Of a stretch of 64,000 nt of DNA, positions 40,603-52,058 are shown one piece after another (the first letter of the stretch is position 1; every line of letters begins with the position of its first letter). The DNA is from Prorocentrum cordatum (Eukaryota > Sar > Dinophyceae > Prorocentrales > Prorocentraceae), in NCBI GenBank assembly GCA_963575745.1, contig CAUYUJ010003425.1:469958-533957 (forward strand). Reading direction: 5' to 3'. Below the pieces are notes generated by a model, which did not search any database, was not told the DNA's origin, and worked only from the letters and a program-made list of their open reading frames with translations. Position numbers and translations under genes: made by a program.

Positions 40603-41220
40603 TTACATCAATCGCTTCACCCGCCATGCGCTGGCGAATGCTTTCCTCAGGCGTCCTCGTGCAACTATTGTCGAGCATCGGTGAGAGGCACAATCCAAGC
40701 TGAAGTCCCGCGCCTTGGTAGCCACTTGCACCGTGATTCTGGCCTGTCGGAACGCTCGGTGAATGCCGCTCACGAGTATGGTACTGCTGCCTAGAAGCTG
40801 CGACTTCCCAGAAAGGCGGAGACCTCTGGCCTTCATGTGACTGACTAGTTTAGCCCCTTGGGTGGTGAGTCGATGTATGATGGCTTTGGAGCCCCTGGTG
40901 GATAACAATATGTCATCGACCCACGTGCTGATATCCATTGGCCTGTACCGTGCGCGCGCTGCAGCAAGCATGTCGTGCAAGTAGGCGCGCGTCCAGCTAA
41001 CACTCTCTGCGTGCAACCTTGGAGTATGGAACGCTCAGCTGCGATGAGCCCCGACGCTTCTCAGCCCACCGTGATGACCTGGTCTGCGGTGTGTACGCAC
41101 ATGCCCAGGATGAATGCCAATTTCATTGAGCAGTATCTGCCAAGGCCAGGCGCACGTTTGCTTGAGGTCCTGGATGAGGGCAACATGCTCGTCCTGGGCT
41201 TCTTCGGGCCTCTTCGGGCC
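40603..41220 (-). pseudogene. LINE-3 reverse transcriptase, motifs B to E
   Basis: SILQGCTQSVSWTRAYLHDM (~40980-41035) occupies the motif B position, MDISTWVDDILLSTRGSKAI (~40890-40940) is motif C with both Asp intact, and MKARGLRLSGKSQLLGSS follows as motifs D/E. Upstream, ALIQDLKQTCAWPWQILLNE reaches to the microsatellite at 41221. Motif A is absent because of the truncation. Confidence 0.8.
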
Positions 41221-41365
41221 TCCTCCTCCTCTCCATTTGCATCCTCCGCCAGTTCACTGTCTTCCTCCTCCTACTCCCCCCCTCCTCCTCTTCCTCCTCC
41301 CGCTCCTCCTCCTCCTCCTCCTCCTCCTCCTCCTCCTCCTCCTCCTCCTCCTCCTCCTCCTCCTC
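41221..41365 (+). repeat. (TCC)n microsatellite at LINE-3 5' boundary
   Basis: Nearly pure TCC. It begins where the LINE-3 coding similarity stops. Confidence 0.95.
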
Positions 41366-41420
<55 letters not shown>

Positions 41421-41505
41421 TACGAAATCCACGAGTGACGGGCACGAGCACAAGCACGACCAGGACCACGACCACGACCACGACCACGGCGGCAGCGGCG
41501 ACACT
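41366..41505 (+). repeat. (GAC)n and (GACCAC)n simple sequence
   Basis: Pure GAC repeats (41366-41420) pass into degenerate ccacgacc hexamers. It adjoins the TCC tract directly. Confidence 0.9.
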
Positions 41506-41659
41506 CTGGGCCTTCAGGTCCTTTAATGCGCCCGCGCGGTTCGCGATGCCCTTTCTGGAGGCGTCTTGCACCTGGTGCCGGTCAAGCGGGTGGGGTGGGG
41601 CAGGAGATGCCTTTGGAGAAGTCTTGAACCTGGTGCCGGCCGAGCAGGGGGGGCGGTAG

Positions 41660-43219
41660 GAGTACCTTTCCTCCTCCTCCTCCTCCTCCTCCCTCCTCCT
41701 CCTCCTCCTCCTCCTCCTCCTCCTCCTCCTCCTCCTCCTCTCCCATCCTCCGCCAGTTCACTCTCCTCCTTCTCCTCCCTCCTTTTCCTCCTTTTCCTCC
41801 TCCTCCTCCTCCTCCTCCTCCTCCTCTTCCTCCTCCTCCTCCTCCTCATCCTCTTCCTCTCCTCCTCGTATTCCTCCTCTTCCTCTCCTCCTCCTTCTCC
41901 TCCTGCTCCTCCTCCTCATCCTCTTCCTCCTCCGCCTCCTCCTCCTCCTCCGCCTCCTCCTCCCCTACCTCCCTACATCACTACCTCCCTGCCCCCTTGC
42001 CTACCTGCCCGCCTACATCCAGACCCCCCACCGCTCTACCTCCCTACCTTGCTACCTCCCTACCGCCCCGCCCATCCTCCCTCCTTTCCTCCATCCTTCC
42101 ATCCCTCGTCGTCGTCGTCCTCCTCCTCCTCCTGCTCGTCTTCCTGCTCCTCCTCCCCCCCTCCTCCTCCTCTTCCTAGTCGTCCTCCTCATCCTCCTCC
42201 TCTCCTTCTCCTCCTCCTCCTCTCTTCCTCCTCCCCCTCCTCCTCCTCATCATCATCCACCTCCACCTCCTCCTCCTCCTCCTCCTCCTGCTTCCTCTCT
42301 GCCTTTCCATATTAAGATTCCTCTTGTTACTTATATTTTCACTCCTACTTCAACTTCTACTCCTACACCTACTCATACTCATAGTCATCTCATCCTCCTC
42401 CTCTTCCTCCTTTGCCTCCTCCTCCTCCTCTTCCTCCTCCTCCTCCTCCTCATCATCATCATCATCATCATCATCAGCATCATCATCATCATCATCCACC
42501 TCGTGCTCATCTTTTTCCAACTCCTCCTGTTCATCATCCTTCTGCTACTGTTTCTTCTACTTATGTGCCGCCTCCGCCTCCGCCTCCTCCTCCTCCTCCT
42601 CGTCCTTCTTCCCGTCCAACCTCTATGTCCCTACCATCCCGACCTCCATCTATCCCTCCTCGTCCTCCTCCTCCTCCTCCTCGTCCTCCTCCTCCTCCTC
42701 CTCCACCTCGTCTTCCTTCTCCTCCTCCTCGTCCTCCTCCTTTTTCCTCCTCCTCCTCCTCGTCCTCCTCCTCATCCTCCTCCTCCTCCTCCTCCTCCTC
42801 CTCCTCCTCCTCCTCCTCTCCTCCTCCTCCTCCTCCTCCTACTCGTCCTCCTCATCCTCCTCCTCATCCTTCTCCTCCTCCTCCTCCTCCTCCTCCTTCT
42901 TCCTCCTCCTCTTCCTCTCCCCTCATCCTCCTCCTCATCATCCACCTCCACCTCCTCCTCCTCCTTCTCTGCCTTTCCATATGTATATTCCTCTTGTTAC
43001 TTATATGTTCACTCCTACTTCAACTTCTACTCCTACACCTACTCATACTCATAGTCATCCCCTCCTCCTCCTCCTCTTCCTCCTTTGCATGCTCCTCCTC
43101 CTCCTCCTCCTCTTCCTCCTCCTCCTCCTCCTCCTCATCAACATCATCAGCATCAGCATCAGCATCAGCATCAGCATCAGCATCAACATCAGCATCAGCA
43201 TCAGCATCAGCATCATCAG

Positions 43220-43263
<44 letters not shown>

Positions 43264-43650
43264 CCATCATCATCATCCACCTCGTGCTTATCCTTTTCCA
43301 ACTCCTCCTGTTCATCATCCTTCTGTTACTGTTTCTTCTACTTATGTGCCGCCTCCGCCTCCGCCTCCTCCTCCTCATCCTCCTCCTCGTCCTCCTTCCT
43401 GTCCAACCTCTATGTCCCTACCATCCCGACCTCCATCCGTCCCTCCTCGTCCTCCTCCTCATCCTCCTCCTCGTCCTCCTCCTCCTCCTCCTCCTCCACC
43501 TCGTCTTCCTTCTCCTCCTCCTCGTCCTCCTCCTTTTCCTACTCCTCCTCCTCCTCGTCCTTCTCCTCCTCCTCCTCGTCCTCCTCCTCCTCGTCCTCCT
43601 CCTCCTCCTCCTCCTCCTCCTCCTCCTCCCCCTTACCTTCATACCTCCGT
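41660..43650 (+). repeat. 2-kb TCC-dominated simple-sequence block with internal duplication
   Basis: TCC units with CAT/ATC runs (42450-42500, 43135-43275) fill most of the block. Non-repetitive islands occur twice: ttcctcttgttacttatatt with cttcaacttctactcctaca (42318 and 42986), and cgtgctcatctttttccaac with tgtccctaccatcccgacc (42502/42627 and 43283/43412). A composite unit of about 670-780 bp was therefore duplicated in tandem. The 450- and 480-codon frames through it are artefacts. Confidence 0.9.
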
Positions 43651-43974
43651 ACCTCCATACTTCCTTGTTTCCTTAGCTCCCCCCCTACCCCTCCCCCCAT
43701 TATCCTCCCTCTCTCCATCCCTCCCTCTCCTGAAAATATGGTAGGACTCTTTTTTTGTCCCTGGAAGCGAATAGAAGTTGACCCAACCAATTGCGGTCAG
43801 CGACTAACATGCAACACTGGACTTCCCAAACCACGTTCTCTGCAATATCCATAACAGATCCAATTCACCCAGTCGGAACGCTATAATCTAATACACACCC
43901 CCATCGGCTGACGAGCCGACTGTGGAAACGGTCGAGCTACACGAAGCAAACGCAACAGGGTAACGGACGAATCC

Positions 43975-44060
43975 CACTAGCCCTCTGGGCGTCGGTGGTT
44001 TAAGGAGTTTCCTCTTCCACCCCTCCTGCTTCCCCTTCGGGGAAGGGTTTATCACTGTTC
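43975..44060 (+). repeat. Dispersed G/C-hairpin repeat, copy 3a
   Basis: Blocks cccactagccctctgggcg, tcggtggttta and cccttcggggaagggttta occur; the second half of the repeat appears separately at 44620-44700. Confidence 0.65.
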
Positions 44061-44244
44061 CCTATTAATAAGCACCCTCTCCCCCAGGCGACTGGGGGCC
44101 AACCAGGGTCCATGACACCCCCCCTCCCACCATTCCTTGTAAAAAACAATGCAAACCACACTTTGCCTCCAAATTCAGACCATGCGCAGCCAACCCGATG
44201 CGCGCCCCACACCATCCCTGTCATAAAACAATACATGGTACACT

Positions 44245-44394
44245 TGGCGGCGGCGGCGGCGGCGGCTGCGGCGGCGGCGGCGGCGGCGGTGGCGGTGGCG
44301 GCAGCGGCTGCGGCGGCGGTTTGGCAGCGGGGGGCGGCGGCGGGGGCGGCGGGCGGCGGCGGCGGCGGCGCGCGGCGGTGGCGGCAACGGCTGC

Positions 44395-44432
<38 letters not shown>

Positions 44433-44510
44433 AGGCGCGGCGGCGGGCAGCGGCGGCGGCGGCGGCGGCGGCGGGCGGAGGCGGCGGCGGCGGCGGCGGC
44501 GGATTGGCCC
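44245..44510 (+). repeat. (GGC)n microsatellite
   Basis: GGC/GCG units with scattered T and A, long enough to give poly-Ala, poly-Gly and poly-Arg frames on both strands, none called as genes. Confidence 0.95.
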
Positions 44511-44619
44511 CCAGTAGCTGCCCATCCAAAGACGACTGCTGAATATGCTCAGGCTCGGGCCAGACTCGGGTATTACGTATGTGTTGGGAGGGCGGGTGGG
44601 AGTGAACGAGACGGCTTGC

Positions 44620-44760
44620 GGGCGGGGAGGGGGTCTTGACCCCTCCCCCTACCCCCTCCCCTGGACCTGGACAGGGGGGTCCGCGAGGTGTCGGAACGTC
44701 CAAAACGGCCTCGGCGAGGAAACCAAACACATTGGTGTTACTACGGTTTGGGCCCCATGT
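44620..44760 (+). repeat. Dispersed G/C-hairpin repeat, copy 3b
   Basis: It carries gaggggg tcttgacccctcccc and cctggacctggacagggggg tccgcgagg, matching the right half of the copies at 24940-25000 and 27300-27355. Confidence 0.65.
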
Positions 44761-44811
44761 TGGCCTCCTGATGGGGGGGGAATTAAGCTCCCCTCTTGTT
44801 TGATCGATATC

Positions 44812-45110
44812 CTCCCAGATGGCCCCCAAAAGCGCCCAGGAGGTCCCAAGATGGCCCCATGATGGCCCCAAGAGGCCCCCAAGAGGCCTCCAGGAGGCCC
44901 CCAAGAAACCCCCAAGAGGCCCCAAGAGACCCCCCAGAGACACCCAAGATGCTCCAAGAGGCCTCGGCGAGAATGCCAAGTCATTGATTTTACGAAGGTT
45001 GTAGCGACATGTTGGCCGCTTGGGGGGGGCACTGGTTAAGATGACTCCAAGGGCGCCTGGGGGGCCCAAAATGACGTCCAAGATGGCTCAAGATATCCCA
45101 AGATGTCTCA
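44812..45110 (+). repeat. 12-bp-based tandem repeat (caagatggcccc)n, array 2
   Basis: Units ccaagatggcccc, ccaagaggccccc and ccaagatggctcaagat repeat as in 25020-25585, again with one AT-richer break (44970-45010). The minus strand gives the same Leu/Trp/Gly-rich peptide pattern. Confidence 0.8.
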
Positions 45111-45319
45111 TACTGGTTTCCTCTGTGTGCTGCCCACTTCCCTGATCGAGGCAAGTCCTCTCGGCATCGTTTCTAGATGGGCTGGTGGGGATTCGAGAAG
45201 CGTCAGCAATTCGAAACAACTGGCTGGCATAACGAAGCCAGGACTCCACCCTGGCAAGCCAAGCTTTAGAATTAAATAATTCAAGATTTGACTGGTAGTT
45301 CGCGTGCACGTCTAGTGTA

Positions 45320-45490
45320 GTTCACTTGTAGTTAAAGCGTAGCCCAAGTGTGCTCAAGCGCAGTCAAGTGCAAGCCCTTTAGTTCTAGAGCAGTGGAAGC
45401 GTAGTTCAAGCGTGTTGTAGGCGTGGTTCAAGTGCAATACAAGCGTTGCTCAAGTGTTGCTCAAGCGTAGCGCCAATATTTCCAAGTGCA
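45320..45490 (+). repeat. Degenerate (aagcgtagttcaagtg)n repeats
   Basis: Units such as agcgtagttcaagcgtg, ggcgtggttcaagtgcaa and gcgttgctcaagtg follow each other with a 14-18-bp spacing. Confidence 0.65.
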
Positions 45491-45494
45491 ATTT

Positions 45495-46290
45495 GGCTGC
45501 AACGCGTGGCGAGACGCACCGCAGCACCACGCGGCACCGCGCGGCGCACAGGGGCAATAAACATATTCCGATGCCGGCAGCGCTGCCTCGCAGCCCCGCG
45601 AGAAACCAACGCACTGCGCGGCACAACGCGGCGCCGCGAGAAACAACGCGCGCGATGTTGGAACGTCGTGTGCGCGGCCTGTGTGAGCACGAGTAATTCA
45701 TGACACGCGCGCGTGCTCATCGCTATTTATGTAATACAAACGGCAATACGCCGCTGCTCCGCAAAGGTGCCGCATCGCACTGTCGCGCGCCAGCGCATAG
45801 AGCGGGGCACCCCATTCCCATCTCGCATTCGGCGGCAACGGTTTCCGCGCAACCATCCGAATGGAAACCACTTCGAAATTGCCCGCGCACTCGAGCCAAG
45901 TTTGCCCGAGCACGCGCCCCTCGTTCAGTCGAGGGTGAAGTTCGGCCGCCCAGAAGTCCTATCAACCACGGTTCTACGCGTGGCACCACGCGGCGCGGAT
46001 ATGTAAACAAGGTCGCAGATGGCACGCGCAGCAGCGACTGCAGTTGCTATATGTGAAGCCGCAGGTGTTCCCCAGCGCTTCGGTGATAATACTGCCATGT
46101 TTGGCGCAGTCCCATTACTATGATGGGCGCAGGTGCCAATTCGAAGCATTGCTGGCGCACGGAGAAGGCGACTACGATCTCGGCGTAAGCGTACAATGGT
46201 TTCCTAACGAGCGATACGCTATGTTATGTGTCCCAAAACACCGAGTCATGCAACGTGTTTAACAGCTGTATAGGTTTGACATCGCATAGA
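45495..46290. other. Spacer with no recognised gene
   Basis: The first part is rich in gcggc/cgcgag blocks (45500-45660). The rest has ordinary composition with short frames on both strands, the longest about 118 codons; none shows a known motif. Confidence 0.4.
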
Positions 46291-46299
46291 CGAACACCT

Positions 46300-47260
46300 T
46301 GGTCTCAATTGATCCTGAGCTGAAGAACTCTGGTACAGCGGCTTGCGACAAACAAAGCGGGTGTGTATTGGATTCAGCAAACACCCTGTAGCTGGTGCTA
46401 GCTCATGCCCCCCATTACCAAGATGCTGCCTGGCCCCTCGCATATGCACGTACATGCTGCCCCTGCTGACATATTCATTGAAGGCGTCTGCAGGATTTCA
46501 GGACTTCCTACTTTGATCACTTCGATGCCCCCCCTCGTCTTACCTTCTCTTGTAAACAGAGCTGGCAGACTCCCGTGTGCCTGTTTTTTTATCCCCACGC
46601 GCGCTTGCCAACAATGGCAATTGCTGCGCTTGCACCGCTCTTTGAAGAGATGCCGCCATTAACCAGTCCGTAGCCTTCGGCGTACAGTTTGATAATATGT
46701 GGCCCACGCATCATTGCGCATCCGCATGTCGACATCCGCGTTTTCATGCTACCTGCCTGCGCAGTTAGTGTCTGCCCGCGCAGTTAACTCCCTAGGGCGT
46801 TCCTGCTACCAACAGTCGCACCCACGCCTGTTGTGGTTCTTGAAGTACTTGTCCAATTTGGTCAGTCCTTGGCTAAAAACTGCATGCTCGAACAGTCTTG
46901 CCCTCGAGGACTTGATCTGGCTACTGCGTCGTGGTATTTGAAGAACTTCATGATTTGCCAGGGGCTCATCGTATTCTTCCTCTTATAGCAGCTTCTCAAT
47001 GATACAGCAGACCTCAGCTTCTACTGCTCCAGGCCTAACTCTTTGACAAGTGCCCCAGCGTGCCTCGGACCCGCCTCGTGCCATAACCCATTATGGTTCC
47101 ATTCCGCAATCCGATTCAGAATTTCGATTGACCTCGTGTCTTTGGATCCCGGACCAAGTCTGCCCCATATCAAAACTCGAGTTGCTTGGCGGCTTCATCC
47201 TCGAATCATCCGTCAAAGTAAACATTGCCACTCACTAGAGCCGCCCATGTGAACCTTTCA
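46300..47260 (-). mobile_element. Copia-type retrotransposon Pol remnant 2
   Basis: At 47030-47190 the minus strand reads LGPGSKDTRSIEILNRIAEW followed by NHNGLWHEAGPRHAGALVKE and LGLEQ, which matches the segment between RT motif C and RNase H in copia elements. Further along, weakly preserved pieces fit RNase H (LFEHAVFSQGLTKLDKYF, ASAAIAIVGKRAWG) and the Pol end (GIEVIKVGSPEILQTPSMNM at ~46470-46530). Stops and frame changes are frequent. The motif set differs from remnant 1, so a second copia lineage is likely. Confidence 0.65.
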
Positions 47261-47269
47261 GCCAGACTT

Positions 47270-50100
47270 GCTTTGTCCCATGCTGAAACGCCCACGGCGT
47301 CGCCCGCCCGCTGTCGAAGCCAATGTCACGCGCGAATGCGCAGCAGTCTTCCCAATGACTGGCCGTATCCCTGGTGCCGCGCATGGACTCTAGCAGTCAC
47401 CCGCGCATGCCTGGTGCTCGATCTCCTGCTGGTAACCCGATGAAGATGCCCCCCCTGGCCGCGGCGCAAACGCGCGCGCGCAAGCCCAAGTTCGGGCCCT
47501 TCATCGAGCTTCCCTCGGCGATGCCCAGGTCCGCCGGCAACTGCCATGGAGAATGGAAGTTGCTGTGGTTCCAATGGAGGGGTGAATGCCAATATGTTCT
47601 GCTCTGTCGAATTACATTGAACTTGCTGGGCCGCCAGACGAGATCGCATCTCGGGGCCAACCTCGCGCCTGTGGGAGCTTCGCTGAGCTGCCCCCCCCCC
47701 CATCCCCAGCCTGCAGCGCGAGTTCCAGATTCTGGATTGAGCTCGCTTCCCGACGCGTCGCCCCGGGCCCGCGCTCCGACGCCCGCGCGATGAACTGCGC
47801 GCGCGGCCCCCCCGGTAACGGGGCGCACCTCTGAAGCGCCTCCACGCGCCGCGCGCGCCCCTGGAGTTCATGGCCACGCCCGGTGTCGACGCGCTCCACA
47901 AGTCCACCGACGTGGCTGGACGTCTCGGGCAGCGCGATAGGCGAAACTGGCGGCGATGTTGCGCGCCCTTCCTCTGGACCCCCCCCCCCTCCTTCCCTTT
48001 GATCTCGCCAGCCGCCCTGTCCTCGAACATATGGCTGGCGCCTGGGCCCTGAGTAACTCCGCGCAGACACGCGCTCCATGATGGCCCTGGGGGCATTCGG
48101 CCAGCGGCGCCGTGATTCGTCTCTGGCCCAGGTCAACGCGGGCCAATTGTCACTTTGATCTTGCTCGTGCCCGATATCGTTGCTTTTCGTTCTCTCGTCT
48201 GGCTCGTTCCAAGTAACTTCCGGGTCGCGCGCGCCGAAGGGCGATCCGATCGGTCGCCGGCCGACGTGTCATTGGCCCGCACTCCGAGGATCGCTTGACA
48301 TAGCCAGTCCTGGTATACCTGTGGCCTCTTCGTTCGGCTTCCTCTGGTTCACTCAACATGTCGACGTTGTTCTTGACGCCCCATGCTGAGATACCTTCCG
48401 ACGCTGGGGCTTTTCGTCATGATCCTGGTCGGTTGGCGTAGCTTTTTGCGCGAGTCGCCTCGCGCCCCATGGGCCGCTGCACTCGTCGCGCGCAGTCGAG
48501 TCTGTAGCCGAAGCGGGCATGGGCCCCATGCTTCTGCCAGACCAAATGCTCGCACTGACGAGTAAGCCTCGGGAGCGAGTGGCTGCGCGCCGTGTTGACC
48601 TTTACTGTATACGCCCACGGCAATCCCAATCTCGCTGGCCCCCTAATGATGCGCTGCCCCGGCGTCGCTTCACATCGCGTTCAACCCGCGACGTGCCTCA
48701 TCGGCGTTAATGCTGACCTGCGCTTCACTTACTTTGCCGGGCGTACATTCTCAAACTTCTATCATCAGACCCCTTGCTTCCTCTAACTTCTGGACCATAT
48801 TGCATCTCTTCGCCCTCATCTTCCCCGTCTCTAACTACTCTGACCCCCGTCGTCTCCCGGATCCTCTGCTTCCCTCTCCAAGTGCAGCTGGTCATGGATT
48901 GACATTGGCCGGGCGCTTGTTGTCATTGCTGGTAGAGCGAATGCGAAACTCGGTCCAGCCCGCCCAAAGTCCTCGCAGCCCTCTTCCACCATTATTATTT
49001 CAATCGTCGGCGATGTCCCCCATGTCTCCGGCGCCCTGATAACCGACGCGCGCCCGTCTCTCATTGCCCAGCGGCCGCGGGGATTGACGCCCTGCGCCTC
49101 TAGGGGCGTGCATCTTTATTATGGGTTCACAGTGTCGACGAATGGTTGGCCATCTTTTTTGACTGCCCAAGTATCAGTGACTGGTTGGTCCCTATCCTTG
49201 TCTTGTCTTGCGCTGTCGGGCATCGTCCTCATCTGAGCAGCCTGTAGCCTCTCCTGGATGTTCGGATAGTCTCGCCTTCCAAGCCACTCGATGACTCATG
49301 CTCGACATTCTGAACAGGGTGGATCATGGGCAGCGCCTCCCCGAGCTATCGCTTTGCATCCGTTGCGCCCTGGAGCGGGCCCCGCAGCCGCGCACTCCGA
49401 TTTCTGAACTGCAGCCCCTCGAGCTACTGCCGGCCTGGCATCGCCAGCCGAATGTTGATACGGGGCCGCGATGGGCAAGATCACTCCGGCGTTCACATCC
49501 ATTCCAAGTGCGTTGGGATCTGGCTGCCAATGTAAACCTTTCACGTTGGTGACCTCGTCTAGGCCCCACCTCTTCCTGATTCCCTTCATGCCTGAACTCG
49601 CAAGATTTGATGGCGCCGCCCGAGTGCCGACGATTGAGTCTCGGCTTGCTTCGTGCACTCCCATACACACTCCTCTCTCCCATCTTGCTTCGAGGTCGCT
49701 ACTTTCCTTGTCAGGAAGAGCCTGATCCTCGTCGCCTAGAGCGCTCTTTAGCGTCCGGCTGTGGCCTTCGAGAACTCGCGTCGCACTGCCGACCTCGCCG
49801 CGCGCGGAAGTCTCCGACGCGGCGAACTTCCGCCCTCGAATCTAAGTTGCGCGACGGTTTGCCGGCCTCTTTGAGCGCCGCAATAGATGACTCACAATAA
49901 CTTTCGAAGATTACTCTCTCGTGACCAGTCAGCGAAATCACGCCACGAAGCACCTCGACCGAATAGGGGCCCAAAAACATGCAAAGCGCGGCCCAAACTC
50001 AACTTGGGGCCCCGGCAACGCAAGGCTACAACGGGAATTCCTCGTCCTCCTTCCTCGCCATCTCCCTGTCGCCCCGTGACCGCATGAAATCGATTGAGAT
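47270..50100. other. GC-rich region with no recognised gene
   Basis: Several 120-250-codon frames cross this region on both strands (for example 47326-48096 minus), but they overlap each other and show no motif, domain or membrane pattern I can name. No tandem array was seen either. It may hold introns or decayed sequence. Confidence 0.35.
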
Positions 50101-50479
50101 TGCGGGCGCCCAATGCACCCACGATTCCAACATCCTCTTTACGCGCCCCCCCTTGCTAACGCAGCAGGGGCGCCGCCGTCGGTGTGATGGGCGAGCTTTG
50201 TCGTGCAAGTCGACTTCTTCTTCGATCGGCCAAGTCGCGCGCGATTCTCCCCGGCGCTTTTGCGTCGTCTCCCACGAACGCGCCCTCGGCGGCACTTCGA
50301 TCGCTGCTGCCGTGCTCGTCTTCTTGATCAGCATCGAAATTCATCGCGACTGGATTCGGGCAGCAAATTGCGGGCCCAATCGGGCATGGCAAAACAAGTC
50401 CGTCACGAGCGCACCCCAGCGGCCCCCTCTCAAAGATTGCGACGGCGCAGGCCGAGGGCAACTCAGCTCTGCGAGCGCC

Positions 50480-51030
50480 ACATCACCGCAGCGGCCGACA
50501 TCCAAGCCAAGGTCCAGGAGGCCCGCAGCCCCCAATCGCAGCTCGCGCAGATTACCGGCCAGACGGCGCCCCCAAAGCCCCGTCCTGCCAAGGGGCCTTC
50601 GGCGAATTAAGGACGCGATCGAATATCTCCGAAAGCGTTCAGATGTTGACAGTCGACAGATCGGCGCCCAGGGGCCCCAGGCCAAGGTCCAGGTGTTCGT
50701 CCACAATTTGGAGAACAAGATCCCAGAGGCCACGGAAAACCTCCCAGAGGCCCCGAGCACCGGCCACGAGCACCGGCCCCTTCCATCAATGCCCGCGCCG
50801 ACCAAATCGACAAGGCCGTTGCTGGACTCAGTCAGGCAGGAGGCGGCCTTCCACCAGCGGCCGCGCCAAGGACTGCGGCCGACGGAGGCGACCAGTCTGC
50901 AGCTGCAACATCGGCGGCCCGCGGGGCAGCCGCGGCCGCCAAGCTTGAGGGGCCCGCCCCCCCGGGCCCTGACTGAGGCGCGCCCGGCCGCGAGGCGGGC
51001 GGGCAACCGGCGGCGCGTCTGCGGCCGCTG
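50480..51030 (+). pseudogene. Possible coding remnant, Gln/Ala-rich helical segment
   Basis: In one frame ITAAADIQAKVQEARSPQSQ leads to a stop near 50610. In the same frame SINARADQIDKAVAGLSQAG appears at ~50790-50850. Both look like amphipathic helix, as in the N-terminal regions of some retroelement proteins. I recognise no family, and overlapping frames are open too. Confidence 0.2.
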
Positions 51031-51044
51031 ACGCCCCCGTCTCG

Positions 51045-51476
51045 TCAGCCCCCGCCACCCCGCAGAGTTCTGCGGCGATGCCGTTCCAGACTTTCAGCGG
51101 GGGCGCCCGGGCATCTGTCCGCCCCCAGCTGGAGCGAGGGAAATTCTTGACGCTTCGGAAGGCGGCAGAGAGAGCGCCCGAAAACGTAGTCCCACCACAC
51201 ATGGAAGAGACCCTGGCCGAGCACGGCCACGACTTGCGCCAGCTCCTCTGGCGTCAGTGCGGCGAGGTCCGCGATGTACTCCCCCAGGCGCTGCTTGCGC
51301 ACGAATAACCTGGCCGACTGAATGATGGCCTTTCTGCGCCAGAGGCAATGCTGGGCCGTGAGCAGGTCAGCGTGGCGACGCCAGCGCGGCACGGGCGACT
51401 CAGACGCGGCGGGCGCCCGTGCGGCGTCGGGCGCGGGGGCCCGCGCAGCGTCGGGCGCCGAGACGTCGTCGGGCAC
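51045..51476 (-). CDS. Hypothetical protein (143 aa)
   Basis: The frame has a Pro/Ala-rich start followed by a well-mixed segment (ADLLTAQHCLWRRKAIIQSA, LGEYIADLAALTPEELAQVV, LGQGLFHVWWDYVFGRSL) that looks like a helical globular domain. Composition is closer to real protein than in the overlapping frames. No family is recognised and no start context supports it. Confidence 0.25.
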   Translation of the reverse strand: MPDDVSAPDAARAPAPDAARAPAASESPVPRWRRHADLLTAQHCLWRRKAIIQSARLFVRKQRLGEYIADLAALTPEELAQVVAVLGQGLFHVWWDYVFGRSLCRLPKRQEFPSLQLGADRCPGAPAESLERHRRRTLRGGGG

Positions 51477-52058
51477 CTCGTGAGCTCCTCGCGAGCCATG
51501 AATCTCACAGTTTCTCTTCCACCACAGCCGGCCGCGGGTGGAGCGCCGCGAGGACGTTCACTTGCTGCTGCAATGCTCGTGCCATCACCGGTTCGAGCCA
51601 GCCCTAGGGCGCTGCTGGTGGCTCTGTAGGGGGCTCGGGCAGGGGGGACCGGCAATCGCCGGCGCCGTCGTGCTGCCGTAAATCCAGGAGCGGCCGTCAG
51701 CTGCTACATTGCTCGCGACGGGTGCGTGGGCGCAGGTGCGACTGACCGGGCCCAGGACATCCGTGACCAGAGGGCTCGCCTGACTCCTGGATGGGCGCGC
51801 GGGCCACAGACGGGCGCGTCCTCGCGGTCGGCGCAGACGCTCCGGCCGGCGCCTCCGGGGCCTCCCCCGTGGCCGACGGCAGACACGGAGCCCGCTACCT
51901 AGAGAGTCTGGGGGCGTTGCCGCACCTGGTTGAGGGCGAGACCCAGCGACGCCTCGCTGTGACTCCGCCCGCCGCCGCCCCTGGCGCGCTCGAAGCCTCC
52001 TCGCGGGGGAACAACGGACCCGCCTGGCAGAGACAGGACGACGAGGCCATCCGCCAGC

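Larger units (their letters stand above)
38535..41220 (-). mobile_element. LINE-3: 5'-truncated LINE with RNase H
   Basis: Minus-strand order: RT from just before motif B, thumb, a Cys-pair region, RNase H-like domain, C-terminal tail. There is no endonuclease and no RT N-terminal half; the element starts abruptly at the TCC tract at 41221, as 5'-truncated LINE copies do. Several frame changes interrupt it. RT motif C is WVDD, unlike the ADD of LINE-1 and LINE-2, so this is a third lineage. Confidence 0.8.
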
